Origin: an uncultured Limosilactobacillus sp.
Lineage (GTDB): Bacteria > Bacillota > Bacilli > Lactobacillales > Lactobacillaceae
NCBI GenBank assembly: GCA_944327195.1
Contig: CALVGV010000007.1
Coordinates: 1 to 59,364 of the forward strand
Direction: 5' to 3'
DNA: 59,364 bases
Positions 42,167 through 52,667 of this stretch are shown one piece after another (position 1 is the first letter of the stretch; every line of letters starts with the position of its first letter). The position numbers and the translations under genes are program-made. The notes beneath the pieces were generated by a model that had not been told where the DNA came from, made no database searches, and was given only the letters and a program-made list of their open reading frames with translations.

Positions 42167-44268
<2,102 letters not shown>

Positions 44269-44301
44269 GAATTGACCGCGAAGAAAGGACGGTGAGATTT
44301 A

Positions 44302-45222
44302 GTGCCAGCTTCATTAGCTGCCGTTAAGCGGCGCCTGGAGTCCACGCGCAACACGCGCCAGATTACCTCGGCCATGCAAATGGTTTCCACGGCCAAGCTC
44401 AACCAGATTCAGGGTCACATCAAGACCTACGAAGATTACGCAGCCCGGGTTAAGTCGGTGCTTGCGAGCCTGGTTAAATCTCATAACGCGACCTTAAAGA
44501 ACGGGGTTTCCGATGATAAAGACCACCTCGGGACCCTCTTCACCAAGCGTCCGGTCAAGAAGACCGGGATCTTAGTCGTGACGTCCGACCGCGGGCTGGT
44601 GGGATCATACAATAGTAACGTGATCAAGGCCACCCTCGACCGGATGAAAAAAGAAGGTCTGACCAAGGAAAACACCGTCTTCCTGACGGTGGGGCGGACC
44701 GGGACCGAGTTCTTTAAGAAGCGTGGAATGAACGTTGTCTTTGAATCGACCGGGATTAGCGACGTCCCGACCTACCGGGAGGTCCACGGAATCGTTCGCG
44801 GGGCGGTAAAGATGTACGCGGATGGCATTTACGACCAGTTGTACCTGGCCTACAGCCACTACGTGAACCGGATCGTTTCCCACGACCGGGTGGAACTTGC
44901 CCTGCCGATTTCGGCGGAGTCCCTGGCGATGCACGAAGACCACGCTAGCAAAGGGCCGATTGGGGCCGAATACGACCTCGAACCAGACCTGTCTGAATTG
45001 ATCAGCAAGCTGGTTCCCCAATTTGCCGAGAGTTTGATTTACGGGGCGATTTTGGATGCCAAGACGAGCGAGCATGCCTCGAGTGCCAACGCAATGAGTT
45101 CGGCCTCGGACAACGCCGACGAGATTATTTCAACCCTCCAGTTGCAATATAACCGCGCCCGGCAAGCCGCCATCACGACCGAAATCACCGAAATCACCGG
45201 TGGGATGACCGCCCAAGAATAA
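44302..45222 (+). CDS. atpG: F1Fo ATP synthase subunit gamma
   Basis: Central rotor shaft, 306 aa. N-terminal ASLAAVKRRLESTRNTRQITSAMQMVSTAKL and C-terminal TLQLQYNRARQAAITTEITEITGG form the coiled coil. GTG start preceded by AGGACGGTGAG. Confidence 0.98.
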   Translation: MPASLAAVKRRLESTRNTRQITSAMQMVSTAKLNQIQGHIKTYEDYAARVKSVLASLVKSHNATLKNGVSDDKDHLGTLFTKRPVKKTGILVVTSDRGLVGSYNSNVIKATLDRMKKEGLTKENTVFLTVGRTGTEFFKKRGMNVVFESTGISDVPTYREVHGIVRGAVKMYADGIYDQLYLAYSHYVNRIVSHDRVELALPISAESLAMHEDHASKGPIGAEYDLEPDLSELISKLVPQFAESLIYGAILDAKTSEHASSANAMSSASDNADEIISTLQLQYNRARQAAITTEITEITGGMTAQE

Positions 45223-45227
45223 TTTGA

Positions 45228-46664
<1,437 letters not shown>

Positions 46665-46675
46665 GAGGGTTGACC

Positions 46676-47098
46676 ATGGCTGATTCGACTTTTGACGTCA
46701 CCATTGTCACTCCTGATGGGACCGTGTACAACCACCCCGCAACGATGCTGATCATGAAGACCAGCGAGGGGCAAATGGGCTTACTCAAGAACCACCAACC
46801 AATCATCGCGGCATTGGCCATCGATGAGGTGCGCTTAAAGCACGATGGTGAGGGGGCAGACACCGTTGTTGCCGTCAACGGGGGCTTCATTGACTTCGAC
46901 GGTCAAAAAGCGACCGTCGTGGCTGGTAGTGCCGAGCTCGCGGGCAAGATTGATGTCAAGCGGGCCCAGGACGCCAAGACCCGGGCGGAAGAGGCAATTG
47001 CCCACGCCAAGCAGGAACACAACGCCGACGAACTGGCCCGTGCCGAGGTTCACTTGGCCCGCGCCCTCAACCGGCTGCGCGTTTCGGGACAACAATAG
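46676..47098 (+). CDS. atpC: F1Fo ATP synthase subunit epsilon
   Basis: Regulatory F1 subunit, 140 aa. N-terminal beta-barrel (FDVTIVTPDGTVYNHPATMLIMKTSEGQMGLLKNHQPIIAAL) and C-terminal helical hairpin (AEEAIAHAKQEHNADELARAEVHLARALNRLRV). Start 46676 follows AGGAGGGTTGACC; the TTG at 46670 lies within the SD spacing. Last gene of the operon; terminator follows. Confidence 0.97.
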   Translation: MADSTFDVTIVTPDGTVYNHPATMLIMKTSEGQMGLLKNHQPIIAALAIDEVRLKHDGEGADTVVAVNGGFIDFDGQKATVVAGSAELAGKIDVKRAQDAKTRAEEAIAHAKQEHNADELARAEVHLARALNRLRVSGQQ

Positions 47099-47114
47099 GT
47101 TCAACCGAGTGGTT

Positions 47115-47153
47115 AAAAGGCAGAAGCAGGAATTTCCTGGTTCTGCCTTTTTT
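47115..47153 (+). terminator. atp operon terminator
   Basis: AAAAGGCAGAA-CAGGAAA, TTTCCTG-TTCTGCCTTTTTT. Confidence 0.9.
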
Positions 47154-47253
47154 GTTCGGCAGACTTAGTGAAAATTTAAAATTTAGCTGGTAAAATTAAG
47201 AAAGTCGGGCGCCCTTAGTGCGGTGCCCATTTACGACAGAAAGGATCGATTTG

Positions 47254-47484
47254 GTGGAATATCAGGGTACTAGCTCGCTCATCAACCTCCTGGTTCAGGT
47301 TGGCTTCATCTTCATCACCCTCTGGGGGCTGAAGACGCTCAACCTCGAGCGGGCCTTCCGGCGGCCACCGCAGAGCCTGCCGCTGGTCTTGGTGCTGGTG
47401 GCGGTCGCCGTCGGCAGCGGCTGCGCAAACTTCTTCATTGGTTTCTTCACGGTCCTTCGCGGGGCCCTTGGCATGTTAAATTAG
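47254..47484 (+). CDS. DUF1146 family membrane protein (YwzB-like)
   Basis: A 76-aa protein with two TM helices (LINLLVQVGFIFITLWGLKTL; LPLVLVLVAVAVGSGCANFFIGFF) joined by a basic loop (ERAFRRPPQS). DUF1146/YwzB sits between the atp operon and a murA gene in many Firmicutes, as here. GTG 47254 has AAAGGA at 8 nt; TTG 47251 is also possible. An extended -10 TGGTAAAAT lies at 47188-47196. Function unknown. Confidence 0.85.
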   Translation: MEYQGTSSLINLLVQVGFIFITLWGLKTLNLERAFRRPPQSLPLVLVLVAVAVGSGCANFFIGFFTVLRGALGMLN

Positions 47485-47490
47485 GTGAGA

Positions 47491-48744
47491 ATGGTGACTG
47501 AGTTAAAGGTAATTGGTGGTGCCCCCCTGCGGGGAACGGTGGAAATTTCAAGTGACGAGCAGGCGATCCTCGCCTGCCAGGCGGCCAGCCTGCTGGCCAC
47601 CAGCGGAACGGTGATCCTCGATCACGTGCCGGCCCGCGCGGCGGTGGTGGCGATGAATAAGTTCCTCCAGCAACTGGGGGTGCGGATCGTCTTTGACCGC
47701 CCAAAGCAGGTCCTCAAGCTCGACGCCGGCTGGCACATTACCCCGGCCCCGCTCGAGCTGGGCAACCTCCTGGCGGCCGGAACGGTGCTGGCCCGCTGCC
47801 AGCAGGTGACCCTGCCGGCCGGCAAGACGGCGGAAATTTCCCGGGAAATACGGGAAATCACGAAGGTCCTCACCCAGCTGGGCGCCCAAGTGGAAAACGA
47901 GGGCAACGCCACCAAGCTGACCGCCCAGTTCTTGACCGGGACGACCCTCGACCTCGGTGGGGTCAGCCTGGCGGCGGCGGTGACGGCGATCACCGTTGCC
48001 ACCCTCACCCGCGGGATCACCGTCCTCAATCGGGTGCCCAAGGTTCCGGCCCTGGCCGAACTGGTTGCCCTCCTGCAGAAGATGGGGGCGCGGATTCACG
48101 AGGGAAAGGGGCAGACCCTCCGCATCCAGGGGGTGACCGCTCTCCACTCCGCCGACCACTACATCAACGATGACCAGGGCGAGGCGGCCGTCTACCTGGT
48201 GGCCGGGGCCCTGACCGCCGGCGACCTGCTGGTAAGCGGGGCGATGGCCGATTACCTCCAGCCCCTCCTCGACCACCTCGAGGCGGCCGGCAACACGGTG
48301 ATCGTTCAGCGCAACGGCATCCGGGTGATCGGCACCCGGATCCTCTTGCCGGCCGACGAGCAACCGGCCCTGACCAAGCTGGCCGACCCGCGGGTGGAGG
48401 CGGCTCTCCTGGCCCTCCACGCCCGCCAGCTCGGCGGCAGCCGCCTGGCCAAGCCCTTCTTCTGGCCCGAACTGGTCGAAAGCCTGGGCACGGTGATGCA
48501 GGAAGACGGCGGCGACCTGGTGAGCCACGGCCCGCTGGCCCAGATGCCCGAGGAGGCCCACTACGTCAGCGCCGCCGCCGGCCTGGCCCTCTACTTGCTG
48601 GCCCTGCCGCTCAAACAAAACACCTGGCTGCCCGAGGTTGAGCGGATCGAGGAGGCGGTGGTTAACCTAACGGACCGCCTCCAGGGCCTGGGGGCCAACC
48701 TGGTTCGCGGGGTAGCGACGGTGGACTCCTTGCGTTTTGGTTAA
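47491..48744 (+). CDS. MurA-fold protein with degenerate active site
   Basis: Aligns along its length (417 aa) with UDP-GlcNAc enolpyruvyl transferase MurA: KVIGGAPLRGTVEIS at the N-terminus, SLAAAVTAITVATLTRGITVL and LQKMGARI in the middle, LQGLGANLV at the end. Key residues are lost. The SGAKN motif is SSDEQ (Lys22 and Asn23 gone), the active loop LPGGC-IG-RP is LPAGKTAEISR (Cys115 is Lys, Arg120 is Ser), the PTDMQ Asp305 region is DPRVEAAL, and HLDRGY is EVERIE. It should not catalyse the MurA reaction. It occupies the usual murA locus between DUF1146 and mbl. Start ATG 47491 or GTG 47494, coupled to DUF1146. Confidence 0.85.
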   Translation: MVTELKVIGGAPLRGTVEISSDEQAILACQAASLLATSGTVILDHVPARAAVVAMNKFLQQLGVRIVFDRPKQVLKLDAGWHITPAPLELGNLLAAGTVLARCQQVTLPAGKTAEISREIREITKVLTQLGAQVENEGNATKLTAQFLTGTTLDLGGVSLAAAVTAITVATLTRGITVLNRVPKVPALAELVALLQKMGARIHEGKGQTLRIQGVTALHSADHYINDDQGEAAVYLVAGALTAGDLLVSGAMADYLQPLLDHLEAAGNTVIVQRNGIRVIGTRILLPADEQPALTKLADPRVEAALLALHARQLGGSRLAKPFFWPELVESLGTVMQEDGGDLVSHGPLAQMPEEAHYVSAAAGLALYLLALPLKQNTWLPEVERIEEAVVNLTDRLQGLGANLVRGVATVDSLRFG

Positions 48745-48775
48745 GACCGGCCAAGGCCAGCCCAGTTTGCCCGGG

Positions 48776-48786
48776 GTGTGGTATAA
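48776..48786 (+). promoter_or_regulatory. Extended -10 promoter of mbl
   Basis: GTGTGGTATAAT: TG-n-TATAAT about 40 bp before the mbl ATG; no clear -35 at 17 bp. Confidence 0.6.
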
Positions 48787-48824
48787 TATCAAACGATTTA
48801 GCAAAGTTTCGGAAGGAGAACAAG

Positions 48825-49847
48825 ATGGCAAAGGATATCGGAATTGACCTTGGTACGGCAAACGTCCTGATTTATGTGCAAGGGAAGGGGATCGTGTTGA
48901 ACGAGCCTTCCGTGGTTGCAGTTGACACGCAAACCAATAAGGTGTTGGCCGTCGGTTCCGAGGCGTACCGGATGGTTGGCCGGACCCCAAGTAACATTCG
49001 GGCAATCCGCCCACTGAAGAACGGGGTAATTTCCGACTTTGATATTACCCAGGAAATGTTGGCCTACTTCATTGGCAAACTGAGCGTGAAGGGCTTCGTT
49101 TCCAAGCCCAACATCATGATCTGCGCCCCAACCAACATCACCGAAATCGAACGCAAGGCGATCATCCAGGCCGCCGAGCAAGCCGGTGGGGGCAAGGTCT
49201 ACCTTGAATACGAGCCGAAGGTGGCCGCAATCGGCGCCGGGCTCGACATCTTTAAGCCAAGCGGCAACATGGTAATCGACATGGGGGGTGGGACCTGCGA
49301 CATCGCTGTCCTCTCCCTCGGCGACATCGTCACCAGCCAGTCCCTGCGCCTGGCTGGGGACCAGATGAACCAGGACATTGCCGCAATGATTAAGGAGAAG
49401 CACGGGCTGGTAATCGGTGAACACACCGCCGAGAAGATCAAGATCGAACTCGGGACCGCCCTCAAGGTGGCCGAACCGAAGACGATGGCCGTCCGTGGTC
49501 GCGACGTGGCCACCGGGATGCCAAACCAGGTCGAAATCAACCAAAACGAGGTTGAAGAGGCCCTCCACGACACCCTACAACAAATTGTCAAGGCGGCGAT
49601 TTCGGTTCTCGAAACGGTGCCGCCGGAACTGGCCAGCGACATCATCGACCGCGGGGTCATGCTGACCGGGGGGACGTCGCTTCTGTCCGGCTTGGACCAA
49701 CTCTTCAGCGAACACCTGAAGGTGCCGGTAGTGGTTTCCCAAGACCCGTTGGACAACGTGGCCAAGGGGGCCGGCGAGATGCTGGAACGGATGCAGGGCG
49801 ACGAACCGAAGCAACGCAAGCGCAAGAAGCGCCGTCATGGGAAGTAA
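48825..49847 (+). CDS. mbl: MreB-family actin homologue (Mbl type)
   Basis: Cytoskeletal ATPase guiding lateral wall synthesis (elongasome), 340 aa. Actin-fold motifs: phosphate 1 DIGIDLGTANVLIYVQGKG, connect 1 and PTNITEIERKAI, phosphate 2 VIDMGGGTCDIAVLSLG, adenosine motif GVMLTGGTSLLSGL. The ANVLIYVQGKGIVLNEPSVVA start is typical of Mbl/MreB. A basic C-terminal tail (KQRKRKKRRHGK) is unusual and may bind membrane or RNA. SD GGAAGGAGAAC. Followed by yidD (overlap), DUF2969 and rodA, forming a wall-elongation operon. Confidence 0.95.
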   Translation: MAKDIGIDLGTANVLIYVQGKGIVLNEPSVVAVDTQTNKVLAVGSEAYRMVGRTPSNIRAIRPLKNGVISDFDITQEMLAYFIGKLSVKGFVSKPNIMICAPTNITEIERKAIIQAAEQAGGGKVYLEYEPKVAAIGAGLDIFKPSGNMVIDMGGGTCDIAVLSLGDIVTSQSLRLAGDQMNQDIAAMIKEKHGLVIGEHTAEKIKIELGTALKVAEPKTMAVRGRDVATGMPNQVEINQNEVEEALHDTLQQIVKAAISVLETVPPELASDIIDRGVMLTGGTSLLSGLDQLFSEHLKVPVVVSQDPLDNVAKGAGEMLERMQGDEPKQRKRKKRRHGK

Positions 49848-50082
49848 AATTGTGGTTCGACTGGTGCGGTGGTACCAACGGGGAATTTCTGCCCGGCGGC
49901 CCTACCGCGTTTGTCGTTTTGAACCAACTTGTTCGGAGTACATGGTCGAGGCCGTGGAGGGCTTCGGCTGGTGGGGAGTAATCCTGGGATGCTGGCGCCT
50001 GTTGCGTTGCCAGCCCTTTTCCAAGGGCGGTGTCGACCCGGTGCCGGTGAAGTGGCTCGGAATGAAGAGAAAAGATTGGTAG
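49837..50082 (+). CDS. yidD: Membrane protein insertion efficiency factor YidD
   Basis: An 81-aa basic amphipathic inner-membrane-associated protein assisting YidC/Sec insertion. Signature VRWYQRGISARRPYRVCRFEPTCSEYMVEAV with the three Cys (one in CRF, one in PTCS, one in GCWR), then a GGVDPVP ending. It overlaps the 3' end of mbl by 11 bp. In most bacteria yidD lies near rpmH/rnpA, so location in an mreB-rodA operon is a lactobacillus-type arrangement. Confidence 0.95.
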   Translation: MGSKIVVRLVRWYQRGISARRPYRVCRFEPTCSEYMVEAVEGFGWWGVILGCWRLLRCQPFSKGGVDPVPVKWLGMKRKDW

Positions 50083-50092
50083 AGGTGAAAAC

Positions 50093-50317
50093 GTGGCAAA
50101 AAAGGAAAAGACGATTTCTGTCAGTGTGAATGATATTGAACGCCAGGGGCAATCGGTGGAACAGGTATTGATCCGCGACCGGGTGATTGGCGAAGTGATC
50201 GCCGACGGCACCCGCTTTAAGGCAACCTTAGAGGACAGCGGCGAGACCTTCTCCGTCAAGTCGCAAGAGGAGGGGCTGGAAACGATCCTGGCCCAGTACC
50301 ACTTGCACCAAGGCTAG
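50093..50317 (+). CDS. DUF2969 family protein
   Basis: A 74-aa cytosolic protein with a beta-rich pattern: KKEKTISVSVNDIERQGQSVEQVLIRDRVIGEVIADGTRFKATLEDSGETFSVKSQEEGLETILAQYHLHQG. DUF2969 occurs only in Lactobacillales-type genomes and lies consistently next to rodA/mreB genes, suggesting a role in elongation; no biochemistry is known to me. GTG start with SD TAGAGGTGAAA. Confidence 0.85.
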   Translation: MAKKEKTISVSVNDIERQGQSVEQVLIRDRVIGEVIADGTRFKATLEDSGETFSVKSQEEGLETILAQYHLHQG

Positions 50318-50337
50318 AGTGAAGGAGAGAGAAAATA

Positions 50338-51537
50338 ATGCAACGCTCGCAACGAAATGAGAACGAGTCGCGAATCGACTGGGGGATCATTTTTTGCGTT
50401 CTTCTGCTGGCCTTGATTGGACTGGCGGCGATCTACGTCGCGGCGGTTCATGATAAGACGAGCGTCAACGTGACCCGGACGGTCCTGATGCAGCTGGCCT
50501 GGTACATCATCGGGACGATCATGATCGTGGTGATCATGCAGTTTGACTCGGAGCAGCTTTGGAAGGTGGCCCCGCTGGCCTACTGGCTGGGGATCTTCCT
50601 GATGTATGCGATCCTGGTCTTCTACAGCCGGTCCTACTACGTTAGCACCGGGGCCAAGTCGTGGTTTGCGATTGGTTCGATCACCTTCCAGCCATCGGAA
50701 ATCATGAAGCCGGCCTACATCCTGATGATGGGGCGGGTGATCACCGTCCACAACAACCAGTACTCCCGCCACACGATGGGGAGCGACTGGCGCCTGATTG
50801 GGAAACTCTTCTTGTGGCTCTTGCCAATCCTGATTTCCCTCCACTTCCAAAACGACTTTGGGACCTCGCTGGTCTTCGTGGCGATTTTTGCTGGGATGAT
50901 CCTCGTTTCCGGGGTCACCTGGCGAATCCTCGCCCCGGCGATCACCGCGGCGGTCGTAATCGGCGGGAGCGCCCTGGCGATGGTGACCTCCGACACCGGG
51001 CGGGCGATCCTGGAAAAGATCGGCTTCCAGTCCTACCAATTCGAGCGGGTCGACACCTGGTTGCACCCCTCGCAGGATACCACCAACAACGGGTACCAAC
51101 TGTGGCAAAGTATCAAGGCGGTCGGTTCCGGGGGCCTGACCGGGACCGGCTTCAACAACTCGAAGGTCTACGTGCCGGTTCGCGAATCGGACATGATCTT
51201 CTCGGTCATCGGCGAAAACTTCGGCTTCGTCGGCGGGGTCTGCCTGATCCTCTTGTACCTGCTCTTGATCTACCTGATGATCCGGGTGACCTTCGATACC
51301 AAGAACGAGTTCTACGCCTACATCGCCACCGGGGTGATCATGATGATCCTCTTCCACGTGTTTGAAAACATCGGGATGAACATCGGGCTCCTGCCACTGA
51401 CCGGGATCCCGCTGCCGTTCATTTCCTCCGGGGGGTCGTCGTTGATCGGGAACCTCCTCGGGGTGGGGATGATAATGTCGATGCGCTATCACCACCACTC
51501 CTACATGTTTAGCAACAAGAACCGCGAGTTCCACTAG
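50338..51537 (+). CDS. rodA: SEDS-family peptidoglycan glycosyltransferase RodA
   Basis: Polytopic lipid II polymerase of the elongasome, 399 aa, ten TM helices. Conserved features: GAKSWFAIGSITFQPSEIMKPAYILMM, the long extracytoplasmic loop with the catalytic Asp (ERVDTWLHPSQDTTNNGYQLWQS), GSGGLTGTGFNNSKVYVPVRESDMIFSVIGENFGF, and GLLPLTGIPLPFISSGGSSL. SD AAGGAGAGAG. Last gene of the mbl-yidD-DUF2969-rodA unit. Confidence 0.96.
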   Translation: MQRSQRNENESRIDWGIIFCVLLLALIGLAAIYVAAVHDKTSVNVTRTVLMQLAWYIIGTIMIVVIMQFDSEQLWKVAPLAYWLGIFLMYAILVFYSRSYYVSTGAKSWFAIGSITFQPSEIMKPAYILMMGRVITVHNNQYSRHTMGSDWRLIGKLFLWLLPILISLHFQNDFGTSLVFVAIFAGMILVSGVTWRILAPAITAAVVIGGSALAMVTSDTGRAILEKIGFQSYQFERVDTWLHPSQDTTNNGYQLWQSIKAVGSGGLTGTGFNNSKVYVPVRESDMIFSVIGENFGFVGGVCLILLYLLLIYLMIRVTFDTKNEFYAYIATGVIMMILFHVFENIGMNIGLLPLTGIPLPFISSGGSSLIGNLLGVGMIMSMRYHHHSYMFSNKNREFH

Positions 51538-51548
51538 AAACTCAAGCA

Positions 51549-51583
51549 ACGCAGCTGTCCATACCGGGCGGCTGCGTTTTTGG
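51549..51583 (+). terminator. rodA operon terminator
   Basis: AACGCAGC, 17-nt loop, GCTGCGTT, T5. Confidence 0.8.
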
Positions 51584-51688
51584 TAAGGCGAAATGGGGGC
51601 ATTTTGGCGGCGGGGTCGCTATAATGGGGATATTCTCGGGGACTAGCCTTCTTCCGGTTCTCGCATTCTGTTCAGAAAGGAAATCACC

Positions 51689-52357
51689 ATGGAACTGACC
51701 CTGCTTGATCTCTACCAGAAACTGCGCCGCGAAATGGGCCCCTCCGGCTGGTGGCCGGCCGATACCAAGGCCGAGATCATCATTGGCGCCATCCTGATCC
51801 AAAACACCAACTGGCGCAACGCCGACCGCGCCCTGGCTGGCCTCCGCCAGGCAACCGCCCTTGAGCCCGACCGGCTTTTGGCTCTGCCGGAGGCCGACCT
51901 CCAGGCCCTCGTTCGGCCGGCCGGCTTCTACAAGAACAAGTCCCGCGCCCTGGTCAGCGTCTTCTCCTGGTTGCGCCGGTGGGACTACGACTATTCGCAA
52001 ATCGCCGCCCACTTCGGCCCCGCTCTGCGCACGCAGCTGCTGAACCTGCGCGGGGTGGGGGAGGAGACGGCCGACGTCTTCTTGACCTACGTCTTCGAGC
52101 GGCCGGCCTTCGTCGCCGACAAGTACGCCCGCACCCTCTTCACCCACCTGGGGGTGACGGGGTTGACCGACTACCGCAGCCTGGCCCGCCGCTGCCCGCT
52201 GCCGGCCGAATTCACGGTCGAAATGGCCCAGGACTTCCACGGCCTGATCGACGAGTTCGGCAAGGCTTACTTTCACCCCCGGTCCCGCTTTGCCGAAAGC
52301 TTCCTGGCGGGCGACCGCTTGTACCTACCCGACCAGTCACCGGCCGGCAAAAATTAG
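51689..52357 (+). CDS. Endonuclease III-like DNA glycosylase (HhH-GPD, no Fe-S cluster)
   Basis: DNA repair glycosylase of 222 aa in the EndoIII/MagIII group. N-terminal IIIGAILIQNTNWRNADRAL fits the ILIQNT motif. The helix-hairpin-helix-GPD block is LLNLRGVGEETADVFLTYVFERPAFVADKYARTLF. The GPD catalytic Asp is present (FVADKYAR), but the lyase Lys of EndoIII (GVGRKTA) is Glu (GVGEETA). The C-terminal four-Cys Fe-S loop is missing. It is therefore probably a monofunctional glycosylase such as a 3-methyladenine glycosylase of the MagIII kind. SD AGAAAGGAAA. With tag it gives two alkylation-repair candidates in this window. Confidence 0.87.
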   Translation: MELTLLDLYQKLRREMGPSGWWPADTKAEIIIGAILIQNTNWRNADRALAGLRQATALEPDRLLALPEADLQALVRPAGFYKNKSRALVSVFSWLRRWDYDYSQIAAHFGPALRTQLLNLRGVGEETADVFLTYVFERPAFVADKYARTLFTHLGVTGLTDYRSLARRCPLPAEFTVEMAQDFHGLIDEFGKAYFHPRSRFAESFLAGDRLYLPDQSPAGKN

Positions 52358-52366
52358 CGGTGCCCC

Positions 52367-52395
52367 TTGCCAAGGGCGGCAAAGCTTGCTAAGAT
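52367..52395 (+). promoter_or_regulatory. leuS promoter
   Basis: -35 TTGCCA (52367-52372), 17 bp, -10 TAAGAT (52390-52395). Confidence 0.7.
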
Positions 52396-52404
52396 AGAAG
52401 GCAA

Positions 52405-52636
52405 TCTTAGTCGTTTGGGAATAGTAGCCGGCAGGGCGGTCTGCAGCGACCGTGGGGTGGTGCAACCACGGGGCTTGCCGCCGGTGAACTGGCCCGAAGC
52501 AATCAACCGCTGAACCGGCAGTAGGCGGTTGCGTGGGTTCGCGTTACGAACTTGAGCGCTACGTATGTAGAAGCACGGGTGGTACCGCGGAGTTTTTCGT
52601 CCTGTTGTCAATTGGCAACGGGGCGTTTTTATTTTC
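52405..52636 (+). promoter_or_regulatory. T-box leader controlling leuS
   Basis: The canonical T-box GGGTGGTACCGCGG lies at 52577-52590, followed by the terminator CGTCCTGTTG, loop, CAACGGGGCG, TTTTT (52598-52635). Stem I covers about 52,420-52,500 with AATAGTAG at its base and a long GC-rich apical hairpin (CCGTGG ... CCACGG). In the specifier loop GGTGAA-CTG-G the codon CTG (52489-52491) fits leucine. Uncharged tRNA-Leu would stabilise the antiterminator and raise leuS expression. T-box identity is certain; the specifier assignment is by inspection. Confidence 0.93.
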
Positions 52637-52667
52637 AAGCGACGGCACTAATTCAAGGAGGATCGAA

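Noticed and set aside
47115-47153. Considered whether the palindromic intergenic sequences of the window could be CRISPR repeats
   Set aside because: No regularly spaced direct repeats with spacers are present and no cas genes occur; the palindromes are individual terminators.
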